Below, one piece after another: positions 43,728-51,534 of a stretch of DNA of 64,000 bases. The stretch's first letter is position 1, and each line of letters opens with the position of its first letter. The DNA lies in NCBI GenBank assembly GCA_965261105.1, contig CBDHCM010000006.1:4464001-4528000 (forward strand), written 5' to 3'. This DNA is from Aldehydirespirator sp965261105. Its GTDB lineage: Bacteria; Actinomycetota; Acidimicrobiia; Acidimicrobiales; Aldehydirespiratoraceae. The notes under the pieces are model-generated. The model was not told the DNA's origin. It saw nothing but the letters and a program-made list of their open reading frames with translations, and did not search any database. The position numbers and the translations under genes were made by a program.

Positions 43728-44047
43728 CCATGGCGGCGCCGCCCGCCGCCCGTCGCTCGTTCCTGCGCTCGGCCGCGGCTGCGGCGCTCACCGTGGTGAC
43801 GGTGGGAACGCAGGCCGTGTTCGGCGCGGCCGTCGCTCGAGCCGCCTACAGCAGCTGCTGCTTCCTGCTCGCCCCGATAACTGCGTGGTGCCCGCTGATC
43901 TGCAATGAACAGAGCCACCAGGTGAGGTGCTGGTCGTGCAACCAGAACAGGTGCAAGTGCTGTGAGTGCAGCTCTGATATAAATTGTTTCCTGGGCATCT
44001 CAGTGTGCGCCTACATGATTGGGTGCTGCGAGGAACGAACGTGGTGA
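43724..44047 (+). CDS. Tat-exported 14-cysteine miniprotein (MauA-like), copy 2
   Basis: This 107-aa paralogue shares its Tat leader with copy 1 almost exactly, while the mature part differs at about 25 positions. All 14 cysteines are kept in place, along with CWSC and CAYMIGCCE. This pattern points to a protein under strong constraint for disulfides but free elsewhere. The stop overlaps the MauD-like ATG (TGATG). Confidence 0.85.
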   Translation: MTMAAPPAARRSFLRSAAAAALTVVTVGTQAVFGAAVARAAYSSCCFLLAPITAWCPLICNEQSHQVRCWSCNQNRCKCCECSSDINCFLGISVCAYMIGCCEERTW

Positions 44048-44649
44048 TGGTTGTGGCGGCCCTCGTCATCTCAATCCTGGCCCTGCTGCTGTGCGGGCTG
44101 CTAGCTCTGGCGGTCATGGAGTTGGTGGCCGGCCAGCCCTCCGACCCGAAGGAGCCCGCCGAGGACTCCATCGAGCTGTTCGAGCCTCCTGCGGCGGCGG
44201 AATCGACGGTGGCCAGCTCTCACGGCCTACCGGGCTGGATCGATCAAACTCGGGCCCACGTGGTGGTGATCATCTCGCCGGTGTGTGCCACGTGCCACCG
44301 GCTGGCCGCTTCTTTCGAGGGTGCCATACCCGACCATTTGACGGTGTTGGTGACGGCCGCGGACCCGGTGCGGATGCGAAAGTGGGCTTCGGCCCAAGGC
44401 CTGCCGCTGGACGGTGTGGTCTTCGACGACGACATGTCGATCGTCGACGGGCTGGGGGTCACCTCGAGCCCGGCGGCCGTGGGATTCGTCGACGGCCGTG
44501 CGGCGTTCGGGGCTCATCTGGGTGGGCGGCGCGCCCTCGACGACCTGATCGCACAGCGCGTCGCGATGCTCGATCAGGATTCGAGCCCGGTTCCATCCAT
44601 CGACGGCGACTCGCAGCGACCGGCAGCAGAAGCTGCGAAGGGCGATTGA
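44047..44649 (+). CDS. MauD-like membrane-anchored thioredoxin
   Basis: The 200-aa product has one N-terminal membrane segment (VAALVISILALLLCGLLALAVMELVAG, about 2-29), an acidic linker, and a thioredoxin-fold domain with the active site SPVCATC (Cys 80 and 83) on VVVIISP. The position matches the catalytic CxxC of MauD, which with MauE is needed for disulfide formation in MauA. ATG 44047 overlaps the stop of the second 14-Cys gene, so translation is coupled to its likely substrate. Confidence 0.8.
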   Translation: MVVAALVISILALLLCGLLALAVMELVAGQPSDPKEPAEDSIELFEPPAAAESTVASSHGLPGWIDQTRAHVVVIISPVCATCHRLAASFEGAIPDHLTVLVTAADPVRMRKWASAQGLPLDGVVFDDDMSIVDGLGVTSSPAAVGFVDGRAAFGAHLGGRRALDDLIAQRVAMLDQDSSPVPSIDGDSQRPAAEAAKGD

Positions 44650-44655
44650 CCGGCA

Positions 44656-45333
44656 ATGCTTGGGCTCTTGTCGGCGGGCACGCTGTTCGCGGGCGGCGTG
44701 CTGCAGCGTTACAGCCCTTGAGGCGTGTCCTTCGTGGGCCAGTTCGGCCCAACCTTTGCGAACAACAGCGGGGTCCGGAGGTTTTGCGACGGCGGTGTCT
44801 ACGCGCTGGGCGTGATGCTGTCGTCGGTGCTGTTCGTGTATGTCGTTGATGCAGCGGGCACGGGCTTCGCCGCAATCGCGGGCCGTCGCGGATCGATGCT
44901 CGCCGCGCTGGCCCTGTCGGGGCTTCTCATTCTGATCGACGGGCTGCGAGTGTGGGGGGGACGCTCCACATCCTTCGGGCTCAACCGGCAGACGCCCTAC
45001 GCCTGGCGCTTGAAGGGCCCGATCGGCATTATCGGCTGGGGTCTCGACACCGGGCTGCCGGTCTCCACCGTCCGAGCCACGTCGCTGCCGCTACTCGGTG
45101 TGATCCTCGCGGCCACAGGGCACGCAGGACCGCTCCACGGGCTGTTCTACGGCTTCGGCGTCACTGCAGGGGTCCTCGTCGGATTGCTGGCTCTGCGCCC
45201 CGATGAGCGGATCGATCAAGCCATGGACCGCATTTTGCGACGGTACCGGGCGGTGGGGCCGGCCCCGCTCGTGCTCGTGCCCAGCGGTCTCACCATGGTT
45301 GTATTGGCGGCCTCTCTGGCCGGTCTGCCCTGA
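44656..45333 (+). CDS. CcdA/DsbD-like membrane protein with in-frame TGA, candidate selenoprotein
   Basis: The frame from ATG 44656 encodes MLGLLSAGTLFAGGVLQRYSP, then TGA at 44719-44721 (codon 22), and continues in the same frame to 45333. The layout copies CcdA/DsbD: a first membrane helix ending in SP-[Cys]. Then come a helix after RRFCDGG, a helix after RRGS (LAALALSGLLILIDGL), GIIGWGLDTGLPVSTVRATSLPLLG, and two more helices. The TGA falls where CcdA has its redox Cys (SPC). If read as selenocysteine the protein is 225 aa. If not, a GTG start at 44725 gives 202 aa. A 44-base tail overlaps the LysR gene. The second CcdA Cys (in helix 4) is absent. Nonsense mutation or sequencing error remains possible. 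Confidence 0.6.
44735..44751 (+). promoter_or_regulatory. SECIS-like hairpin downstream of the in-frame TGA
   Basis: TGGGCC (44735-44740) and GGCCCA (44746-44751) form a 6-bp stem with the loop AGTTC (G in its second position). The loop begins 19 bases after the TGA, as in E. coli fdhF, where it begins 18 bases after. Stem length, loop size and distance fit the rules for bacterial SECIS elements. A lower TTCG/CGAA helix with a bulge may extend it. Confidence 0.5.
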
Positions 45334-46282
45334 GGATGGCCGGGTGGCCAGTCCCGGCGGACGGCGACGCCGGCGCAGACCGGCTCATCCCCTTGGGTTC
45401 CGCCGCGTACAACTCGGCCACCACTTCCAGGGCTTGGGTCACCAGGGGCAGGGGTTCGCCGGCGCGGGTGAGCAGCAGCAGCGGCACTGAGGCCGAGCTG
45501 TCCTCAAGCGTCACGTAGTGCAACTCGGGCGGCCGGAAGGTCTGCACGCTGGACGGCACGAGGGCGACCCCCTCGCCGGCGGCCACGAACCCGAGGATCG
45601 TCGTGTACTCGGTGGCCTCGATGATCGGGTCGTAAGGCACGCCTTCGGCGCCGAGCATCCCCGCGAGCACTGCATGCAGGCTGGGGGACACGCCCCGGTC
45701 GAATCCGATGATCGTCTCGCCGGCGAGGTCGCGCAGGCGGGTTGTGGCGGCTGCTGCCAGACGGTGGGACGCTCCCGCGGCCACCAGCAGGCGCTCCTGG
45801 GTTACCAGAGTCGCCTCCACACGCTGGGAGTCGGCTGAGGCCCGGCCGATGCCCACGTCGATCCGGCCCTCCCGCAGGGCCCGCACCTGCTCGTCGGAGC
45901 TCATCGTGTGCAGCTCGTAGTCCACTCGGGGCCATCGCCGCCGGTACTCGCTGAGCGCTCGGGGCATCACCTCGTAGGCGGCCGAGTCCACGAACCCCAC
46001 CCGGAGCGTGCCGGCCTGGCCGTGGCGGTGTTGGTCCATGAGCCGATCGACGCCGTCGGCCGAGGCCAGCAGGCGCACTGCCTCGGGGTACAGGAACGCA
46101 CCCGCATCGGTGAGGCTCACTCGCCGGGTGCTGCGGTCGAACAGGGCCGTGTCGAGTTCGCGCTCCAGTAGCCGGATCTGCCGGCTCAGCGGGGGCTGGG
46201 ACATGTTCAGGCGGTCGGCGGCCCGGCCGAAGTGCAACTCCTCGGCCACGGCCACGAAGTAGCGCAGGCGTTGCAGGTTCAT
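45290..46282 (-). CDS. LysR-type transcriptional regulator
   Basis: The 330-aa product has the LysR helix-turn-helix at the N-terminus (MNLQRLRYFVAVAEELHFGRAADRLNMSQPPLSRQIRLLE) and a substrate-binding co-inducer domain (GTLRVGFVDSAAYEVMPRALSEYRR and onward). The C-terminal 30 residues are Pro/Arg-rich and overlap the tail of the CcdA-like gene on the other strand by 44 bases. It is divergent from soxB, and a LysR-type operator lies between them. It probably regulates the sarcosine oxidase genes. Confidence 0.92.
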   Translation of the reverse strand: MNLQRLRYFVAVAEELHFGRAADRLNMSQPPLSRQIRLLERELDTALFDRSTRRVSLTDAGAFLYPEAVRLLASADGVDRLMDQHRHGQAGTLRVGFVDSAAYEVMPRALSEYRRRWPRVDYELHTMSSDEQVRALREGRIDVGIGRASADSQRVEATLVTQERLLVAAGASHRLAAAATTRLRDLAGETIIGFDRGVSPSLHAVLAGMLGAEGVPYDPIIEATEYTTILGFVAAGEGVALVPSSVQTFRPPELHYVTLEDSSASVPLLLLTRAGEPLPLVTQALEVVAELYAAEPKGMSRSAPASPSAGTGHPAILRADRPERPPIQPW

Positions 46283-46308
46283 CCCGTAATCATATGCATC
46301 GGCTCTGA

Positions 46309-46325
46309 ATCAATCCAATATTGAT
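46309..46325. promoter_or_regulatory. LysR-type operator (ATC-N11-GAT) between lysR and soxB
   Basis: ATCAAT (46309-46314) and ATTGAT (46320-46325) are inverted repeats five bases apart and form ATC-N11-GAT, the T-N11-A box of LysR-type regulators. It is 27 bases from the regulator's start and 41 from soxB. Confidence 0.65.
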
Positions 46326-46365
46326 ACTTCTCTACTCCTCATGGACCATCTACCCTGTCACGGCG

Positions 46366-47676
46366 ATGACAGGAATCGCCCGCCGGTTGCGGCGTCGCCC
46401 GCCGAAGTACTCCGCTGCTGCGCTGGTCTGGCGGGGCCTGCGGGGCGAGCAATGGCCCCGGATCTGGCGTGACACCGAGCTGAAGCGCTCCTATGACGCC
46501 GTGGTGATCGGAGGGGGCGTGCACGGCCTGGCCACCGCCTACTACCTGGCTCGCAACCACGGCATCACCGACGTGGCTGTGGTGGACAAGGCCTACTTGG
46601 GCAGCGGCGCCTCCGGCCGCAACACCGCCATTGTGCGGGCCAACTACCTCACCCCCGCCGGCGTGGCCTTCTACGACCGGTCGCTGCAGCTCTACAACTC
46701 GATGGCGCTGGATCTGAACATCAATGTGATGATGAGCGAGCGAGGCCATCTCACGCTGGCCCACACGGACGCCGCCCTGCGCACCATGAACTGGCGGGCG
46801 GAGGTCAACAAGCTCCAGGGCGTCAACTCCAGCGTGATCGGCCCCGACGAGATCAAGAAGATCGCTCCCAGCCTCGACACCTCCGGCCATCCCCGCTACC
46901 CGATCCTGGGCGCGCTCCACCACCCGCCCGGCGGGGTCGTCCGCCACGACGCGGTGGTGTGGGGCTACGCCCGGGCCGCCGACCACATGGGCGTCGAGAT
47001 GCACCAGCGCACAGAGGTCCTCGACATCGTGTGTGAAGGCGGCGAAGGCCCCGACGGCAAGGGACTCGGCGGCAAGGTCACCGGAGTGCGCACCAGCCGG
47101 GGCGACATCTCCGCCCCGACCGTGGTGAACTGCACCGCCGGCTGGGCCGGCCTCATCTCGGCCATGGCCGGCGTGCGCCTGCCCATCACCACCCACCCGT
47201 TGCAGGCTGCGGTGACCGAGCCGGTCAAGGTATTCCTGCCCACCGTGGTGGTGTCGGGCTCGTTGCATGTCTATATCAGCCAGACCGACCGGGGCGAGCT
47301 CGTCTTCGGCGCCGCCGTCGATGCGGTGGCGACCTACTCGATCCGGGGCTCGCTGGAGTTCACCGAGGAGTTGGCGGGCCACGTGCTCGAGCTCATGCCG
47401 GGCATTTCCCGGATGAGGTTGCTGCGCCAGTGGTCCGGCCTGTGCGACATGACCCCCGACTACTCGCCGGTGATGGGATTCACCCCGGTGGACGGCTTCC
47501 TGGTGGACGTGGGCTGGGGCACCTACGGATTCAAAGCCGCCCCCGTCTCGGGCGAGCAGATGGCCGAGGCCGTTGCCACCGGCCGAACCCCCAAACTCAT
47601 CGAGCCCTTCGCCCTCAGCCGCTTCGACACCGGCGAGCTGGTGGGCGAGAAGGGCGCTGCGGCGGTGGGGCACTGA
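46366..47676 (+). CDS. soxB: Sarcosine oxidase subunit beta
   Basis: The 436-aa product is an FAD amine oxidase: DAVVIGGGVHGLATAYYLAR (dinucleotide-binding motif near residues 45-64), VVDKAYLGSGASGRNTAIVRANYL and a C-terminal FAD segment (DMTPDYSPVMGFTPVDGFLVDVGWGTYGFKAAPVSGEQMA). It is the demethylating subunit of heterotetrameric sarcosine oxidase. ATG 46366 is preferred to a TTG at 46321, because 46321 lies inside the LysR operator. It is followed by soxD, soxA and soxG. Confidence 0.93.
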   Translation: MTGIARRLRRRPPKYSAAALVWRGLRGEQWPRIWRDTELKRSYDAVVIGGGVHGLATAYYLARNHGITDVAVVDKAYLGSGASGRNTAIVRANYLTPAGVAFYDRSLQLYNSMALDLNINVMMSERGHLTLAHTDAALRTMNWRAEVNKLQGVNSSVIGPDEIKKIAPSLDTSGHPRYPILGALHHPPGGVVRHDAVVWGYARAADHMGVEMHQRTEVLDIVCEGGEGPDGKGLGGKVTGVRTSRGDISAPTVVNCTAGWAGLISAMAGVRLPITTHPLQAAVTEPVKVFLPTVVVSGSLHVYISQTDRGELVFGAAVDAVATYSIRGSLEFTEELAGHVLELMPGISRMRLLRQWSGLCDMTPDYSPVMGFTPVDGFLVDVGWGTYGFKAAPVSGEQMAEAVATGRTPKLIEPFALSRFDTGELVGEKGAAAVGH

Positions 47677-47713
47677 TGTGCGCGTCGGCCTCTCAGGCGG
47701 CGGTGGGGCACTG

Positions 47714-47986
47714 ATGTTGCTGGTGCCCTGTCCGAACTGCGGGCCGCGCAACTCTGCCGACCTGCGGTATGGCGGCGAGTCCCACGCTCGCCCCGACCCC
47801 GCCACTGCGACCCCCCGGCAGTGGCGGGGCTATCTCTACTTGCGCGACAACCCGGCCGACTGGCTCCGGGAGACCTGGTACTGCCGTTCGGGCTGCCGCC
47901 GGTGGTTCACCCTCGAGCGCAACACGGCCACCAACGAGTTCCGGAACCCACCGATGCCCGGCGACAAGCGAGGCGGCAAGGCATGA
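47714..47986 (+). CDS. soxD: Sarcosine oxidase subunit delta
   Basis: The 90-aa product has the short zinc-ribbon pattern of SoxD: CPNCGPRNSADLRYGGE at the start, YLRDNPADWLRETWYCRSGCRRWFTLERNT later. It carries four cysteines (two CxxC-like pairs), which would bind zinc. ATG 47714 follows a 21-bp sequence that is a direct repeat of the end of soxB (47659-47679). The stop overlaps soxA (ATGA). Confidence 0.93.
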   Translation: MLLVPCPNCGPRNSADLRYGGESHARPDPATATPRQWRGYLYLRDNPADWLRETWYCRSGCRRWFTLERNTATNEFRNPPMPGDKRGGKA

Positions 47987-50832
47987 CCATGAGCCGCTTG
48001 GACCCCCAGCGCACCGAGGTGATCGACCGCTCCACGAAACTGAGGTTCCGTTGGAACGGCAAGCGCTTCGGCGGCTTCGGGGGCGACACCATCGCCTCCG
48101 CGCTTGCCGCCGCGGGCGAGCACGTGTTCTCGCGCTCGATGAAGTACCACCGGCCTCGCGGCATCCTCACCGCCGACTACTGGGATCCCAACCTGATGGT
48201 GCAGGTGGGCGACGATCCCAACGCAAGGGCCGGGCACCGCCTCTTGGAGGCAGGCATGGACGTGCGGGCCCAGAACGTGTGGCCGTCGCTGCACCGCGAC
48301 ATCAAGGCGGTCAACGGACTGGTCGGGCGCTTCCTCACGGCCGGCTTCTACTACAAGACGTTCATGCGCCCTGCGTGGCTGTGGCCCACCTATGAGCGGG
48401 TGCTGGCCACGTTCGCGCCGGGCGGCAAGATCGACCTCGACACGCCGCACCGCTACCACGACAAGCGCTACATGCATCCCGACGTGGCAGTGGCCGGGGC
48501 CGGGCCGGCCGGCATCGAGGCCGCGCTGGCCGCGGCTGCAGCCGGCGCCCGGGTGCTGCTCGTGGAGCACGAGCACGCCGTGGGCGGCCATCTGCGCTAC
48601 AGCAGCAGTGACTCGGCGCGCGCCGCGCTGGCCGAGCTGCGAGCCGCCCTCGACGCCTCCGACGTGGAAGTGCTCACCGACTCCACCATCACGGGCCGGT
48701 ACGAGGACAGCTGGCTCGGGATCGTGCAGCGCAACCACCCGATCGCGGTCGAGCGTCTCATCAAGGCCCGGGCCAAGGTGCTGGTGGCTGCGCCCGGCCT
48801 GATCGAGAGGCCCTACGTGTTCGCGGGGAACGACCGGCCCGGCGTCGTCACCCCGGGCGCGACCCGCCGCCTGATCAACCTTTGGGGAGTCAAGCCCGGC
48901 GACCGGGCGGTGGTGTTCACCGCCAACTCCGACGGCGACGCCGCCGCTGCGGATCTCGACCGGGTGGGCGTGGAGATCGCCGCGGTCGTCGACGGCCGCG
49001 AAGGCCGGCGCATCAGCTCTGCCCAGGGTTCACCGGGGGCGCTGGAGGTCGTGGTGGCGGACGGGACTCGATTCGAGGCCGACCTGCTCGTGGTGGCCGC
49101 AGGCTGGACCGCTCCCACCTCCTTGCTCAACATGGCCGGCGACCGGCCTGTCTACGACACGGCCGCGGCCCGCTTCTTCCCGTCGGATCCCCCCGGCAAT
49201 GTGCTGGTCACCGGCGGGCTGGCCGGTGACGGCAGGATCGACGAGCTGCGGGCCCATGGCACGGCCACCGGGCGCCTGGCAGTGCAACGGGCCGCCGCGG
49301 TTGCTCACCGGCTCCAGGCCCTGACCGCTCGGGCCCGCCCGGTCGACGGCGACGAGCCGACCTGGGCGCCCGACGAGCGCACCCCGCTGGGCCGCGACGC
49401 CCATCCCGAGCTGTACCGCTCGGACACGCACGGCATGGTCGACTTCTCCGAGGACGTCGGATCCAAGGACCTGGTCGCCGCGGTCCGGGAGGGCTACGAC
49501 TCCGTGGAGCTGGCCAAGCGCTTCACCACCGCCACCATGGGCCCCTCGCAGGGCAAGCTCGAGACGGTCAACACCGTGGCGGCCATCGCCGAGGCCCGGG
49601 GCGAGACCATCGCCGAGGTTGGCACCACCGTGTGGCGGCCGCCCTACGCGCCCCTCACACTGGGCGCGCTGGCGGGGCGGGTGTTCGAACCGGTGCGGGT
49701 GTCGTCGATCCATCCGTGGCACGAGGCCAACGGGGTTCGCACCATCCTGGCCGGCCAGTGGATCCGCCCCGACCACTACGGCGACCCCGCCGCGGAGGTG
49801 CGCAACGTGCGCACCAACGTTGGAATCATCGATGTCACGCCGCTGGGCAAGCTCGACCTGCGGGGCCCCGACATCTCCAAACTGCTCAACCTGCTCTACA
49901 CCAACAAGTGGTCGAAGCTGCCGGTGGGCAAGGTCCGCTACGGGATGATGTGCGCCGAGGACGGTGTGGTGCTCGACGACGGCGTGACCGGACGTCTCGG
50001 CGAGGACCACTACCTGATGACCACCACCAGCTCGGGAGCGGGCAGCGTGTGGGAGTGGATCGAGAACTGGCTGCAGACCGAGCGCCCCGACTGGAAGGTG
50101 CACGTCACCCCGGTGACCACCGCCTACGTCAGCATCAACGTGGCCGGCCCCAAGTCGCGGGAGCTGGTGAGCAGGCTGGTCACCGGTGTGGACCTGTCGC
50201 CTGACGCCTTCGCCTACATGGAGGTCTGCACGGCGACGGTGGCCGGCGTGCCGAACTGCTTCATGTGGCGCATCGGCTTCACCGGTGAGCTGTCATTCGA
50301 GATGCACGTCCCTGCGGGCCACGGCCTGCACGTCTGGGAGGCGCTGATGGAAGCGGGCGCTGACCTCGGCATCGGGCCCTTCGGTCTGGAGGGCCAGCGC
50401 ATCATGCGTCTCGAGAAGGGCCACTTCATCGTGGGCCAGGACACCGACGGCCTCACCCTGGCCCCGAGCACCGGAATGGGTCCGCTGGTCAAGCTCGACA
50501 AGGACGACTTCGCGGGCATGCCCGAGCTGGCCTGGGCCGCCGAGCGCCGGCTGCCCATGATCGTGGCCATCCAGCCCGACGACCCCGACATCGTCCCCGA
50601 AGAGGCCGCCCAGATCGTGCGGGGCAAAACCAACGAGATCCTGGGCCGCATCACTTCGGCCCGGATGTCGCCCACGCTGGGCCGCTCCATCTGCCTCGGG
50701 CAGGTCGAGCCGGAGCTGGCCGCGGGCGGCACCAAATTGACCGTGCTGCTCACCTCCGGAGAGCGCGTCGGCGCCACCGTGATGGACCACCACGCCCACT
50801 TCGACCCGGCCGGGGAGCGTCTCCGTGGCTGA
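47983..50832 (+). CDS. soxA: Sarcosine oxidase subunit alpha
   Basis: The 949-aa product has the SoxA order: an N-terminal ferredoxin-like segment (RFRWNGKRFGGFGGDTIASALAAAG, SRSMKYHRPRGI), an NAD/FAD-binding region (VAVAGAGPAGIEAALAAAAAGARVLLVEHEHAVGG), and a C-terminal aminomethyltransferase (GcvT-like, tetrahydrofolate-binding) domain. The latter includes YGMMCAEDGVVLDDGVTGRL, FTGELSFEMHVPAGHGLHVWEALMEAG and the FGLEGQRIMRLEKGHFIVGQDTDG stretch. The ATG overlaps the soxD stop. It overlaps soxG by 8 bases. Confidence 0.94.
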   Translation: MTMSRLDPQRTEVIDRSTKLRFRWNGKRFGGFGGDTIASALAAAGEHVFSRSMKYHRPRGILTADYWDPNLMVQVGDDPNARAGHRLLEAGMDVRAQNVWPSLHRDIKAVNGLVGRFLTAGFYYKTFMRPAWLWPTYERVLATFAPGGKIDLDTPHRYHDKRYMHPDVAVAGAGPAGIEAALAAAAAGARVLLVEHEHAVGGHLRYSSSDSARAALAELRAALDASDVEVLTDSTITGRYEDSWLGIVQRNHPIAVERLIKARAKVLVAAPGLIERPYVFAGNDRPGVVTPGATRRLINLWGVKPGDRAVVFTANSDGDAAAADLDRVGVEIAAVVDGREGRRISSAQGSPGALEVVVADGTRFEADLLVVAAGWTAPTSLLNMAGDRPVYDTAAARFFPSDPPGNVLVTGGLAGDGRIDELRAHGTATGRLAVQRAAAVAHRLQALTARARPVDGDEPTWAPDERTPLGRDAHPELYRSDTHGMVDFSEDVGSKDLVAAVREGYDSVELAKRFTTATMGPSQGKLETVNTVAAIAEARGETIAEVGTTVWRPPYAPLTLGALAGRVFEPVRVSSIHPWHEANGVRTILAGQWIRPDHYGDPAAEVRNVRTNVGIIDVTPLGKLDLRGPDISKLLNLLYTNKWSKLPVGKVRYGMMCAEDGVVLDDGVTGRLGEDHYLMTTTSSGAGSVWEWIENWLQTERPDWKVHVTPVTTAYVSINVAGPKSRELVSRLVTGVDLSPDAFAYMEVCTATVAGVPNCFMWRIGFTGELSFEMHVPAGHGLHVWEALMEAGADLGIGPFGLEGQRIMRLEKGHFIVGQDTDGLTLAPSTGMGPLVKLDKDDFAGMPELAWAAERRLPMIVAIQPDDPDIVPEEAAQIVRGKTNEILGRITSARMSPTLGRSICLGQVEPELAAGGTKLTVLLTSGERVGATVMDHHAHFDPAGERLRG

Positions 50833-51409
50833 TCCGCTCGCCTTCGAGAGCCCGGTGGTGCGGGCCTACGCGACCGCCGAGTCCGGCGATCTCGTGCTGG
50901 CCGACGCCAGCGCCACGACTAAGTGGCTGGTGCGGGCCTCCGGGTCGCCCAACGCCGCTGCCGAGAGGCTCGACGCGCCGTTCGGCTCGTCGAACGCCGT
51001 GGCGGGCGGGGCCCTGGTGCTGGGTTCCAGACCGGGGGAGTGGGTCGTGCTGGGCACGGCGGACACGGTGGCCGAGACGGTCGAGGGCCTCGACGGTCTG
51101 GACTCCTCGGACTTTGTCACTGCCCTGGACTGGACCCACGGCCGGGCGCTGTTCCGCGTCACCGGGCAGGCCGCGTCCGGGATGCTCGAGAAGGTGTGCA
51201 GCCTCGACTGGTCCGATTCGATGACCCCCGACGGCGCGGTGACCTCCGCGTCGGTGGCCAAGGTCACCTGCGACATCGCCCGCAACGACATCGACGGCAC
51301 GCCCTCCTACCTGGTCTTCTGCGACCGCTCCTTCGGTCAGTACCTCTTCGATGCGCTGATCGACGCGGGGGACGAGTTCGGCTTGTCCGTCGGCCCCGCC
51401 AGCGCGTAG
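50825..51409 (+). CDS. soxG: Sarcosine oxidase subunit gamma
   Basis: The 194-aa product is a SoxG family member, with GSRPGEWVVLGTADTVAETV, FVTALDWTHGRALFRVTGQAASGMLEKVCSLDW and RSFGQYLFDALIDAGDEFGL matching its folate-side partner role. GTG start overlaps soxA. It completes the soxBDAG heterotetramer operon, which would oxidise sarcosine to glycine and formaldehyde or methylene-tetrahydrofolate plus peroxide. Confidence 0.92.
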   Translation: MADPLAFESPVVRAYATAESGDLVLADASATTKWLVRASGSPNAAAERLDAPFGSSNAVAGGALVLGSRPGEWVVLGTADTVAETVEGLDGLDSSDFVTALDWTHGRALFRVTGQAASGMLEKVCSLDWSDSMTPDGAVTSASVAKVTCDIARNDIDGTPSYLVFCDRSFGQYLFDALIDAGDEFGLSVGPASA

Positions 51410-51534
51410 CTGGCGCGGTTCGGGAGGACCGGAGCCTGAACGACGCCAAGCGTGCCGCGACCGCCTATCCTCATGGCGCCGGGGCTCGCGCTCCGGCGTC
51501 GTCCGGTCCGCCTCACCGCCGATGGAGACGCTAA

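Larger units (their letters stand above)
32273..44046 (+). repeat. Tandem duplication of a three-gene unit (about 5.9 kb each)
   Basis: Unit 1 (32273-38240) and unit 2 (38241-44046) each hold an SLH-FN3 gene, a ~136-aa gene and a 14-Cys Tat gene in the same order and spacing, with most of the length nearly identical. They abut directly: the ATG of the second SLH-FN3 gene overlaps the stop of the first Cys-rich gene (TGATG), just as the MauD-like ATG overlaps the stop of the second. Confidence 0.97.

Noticed and set aside
47821..47982. Upstream extension of soxA
   Set aside because: It lies inside soxD in another frame; ATG 47983 with ATGA coupling is the natural start.
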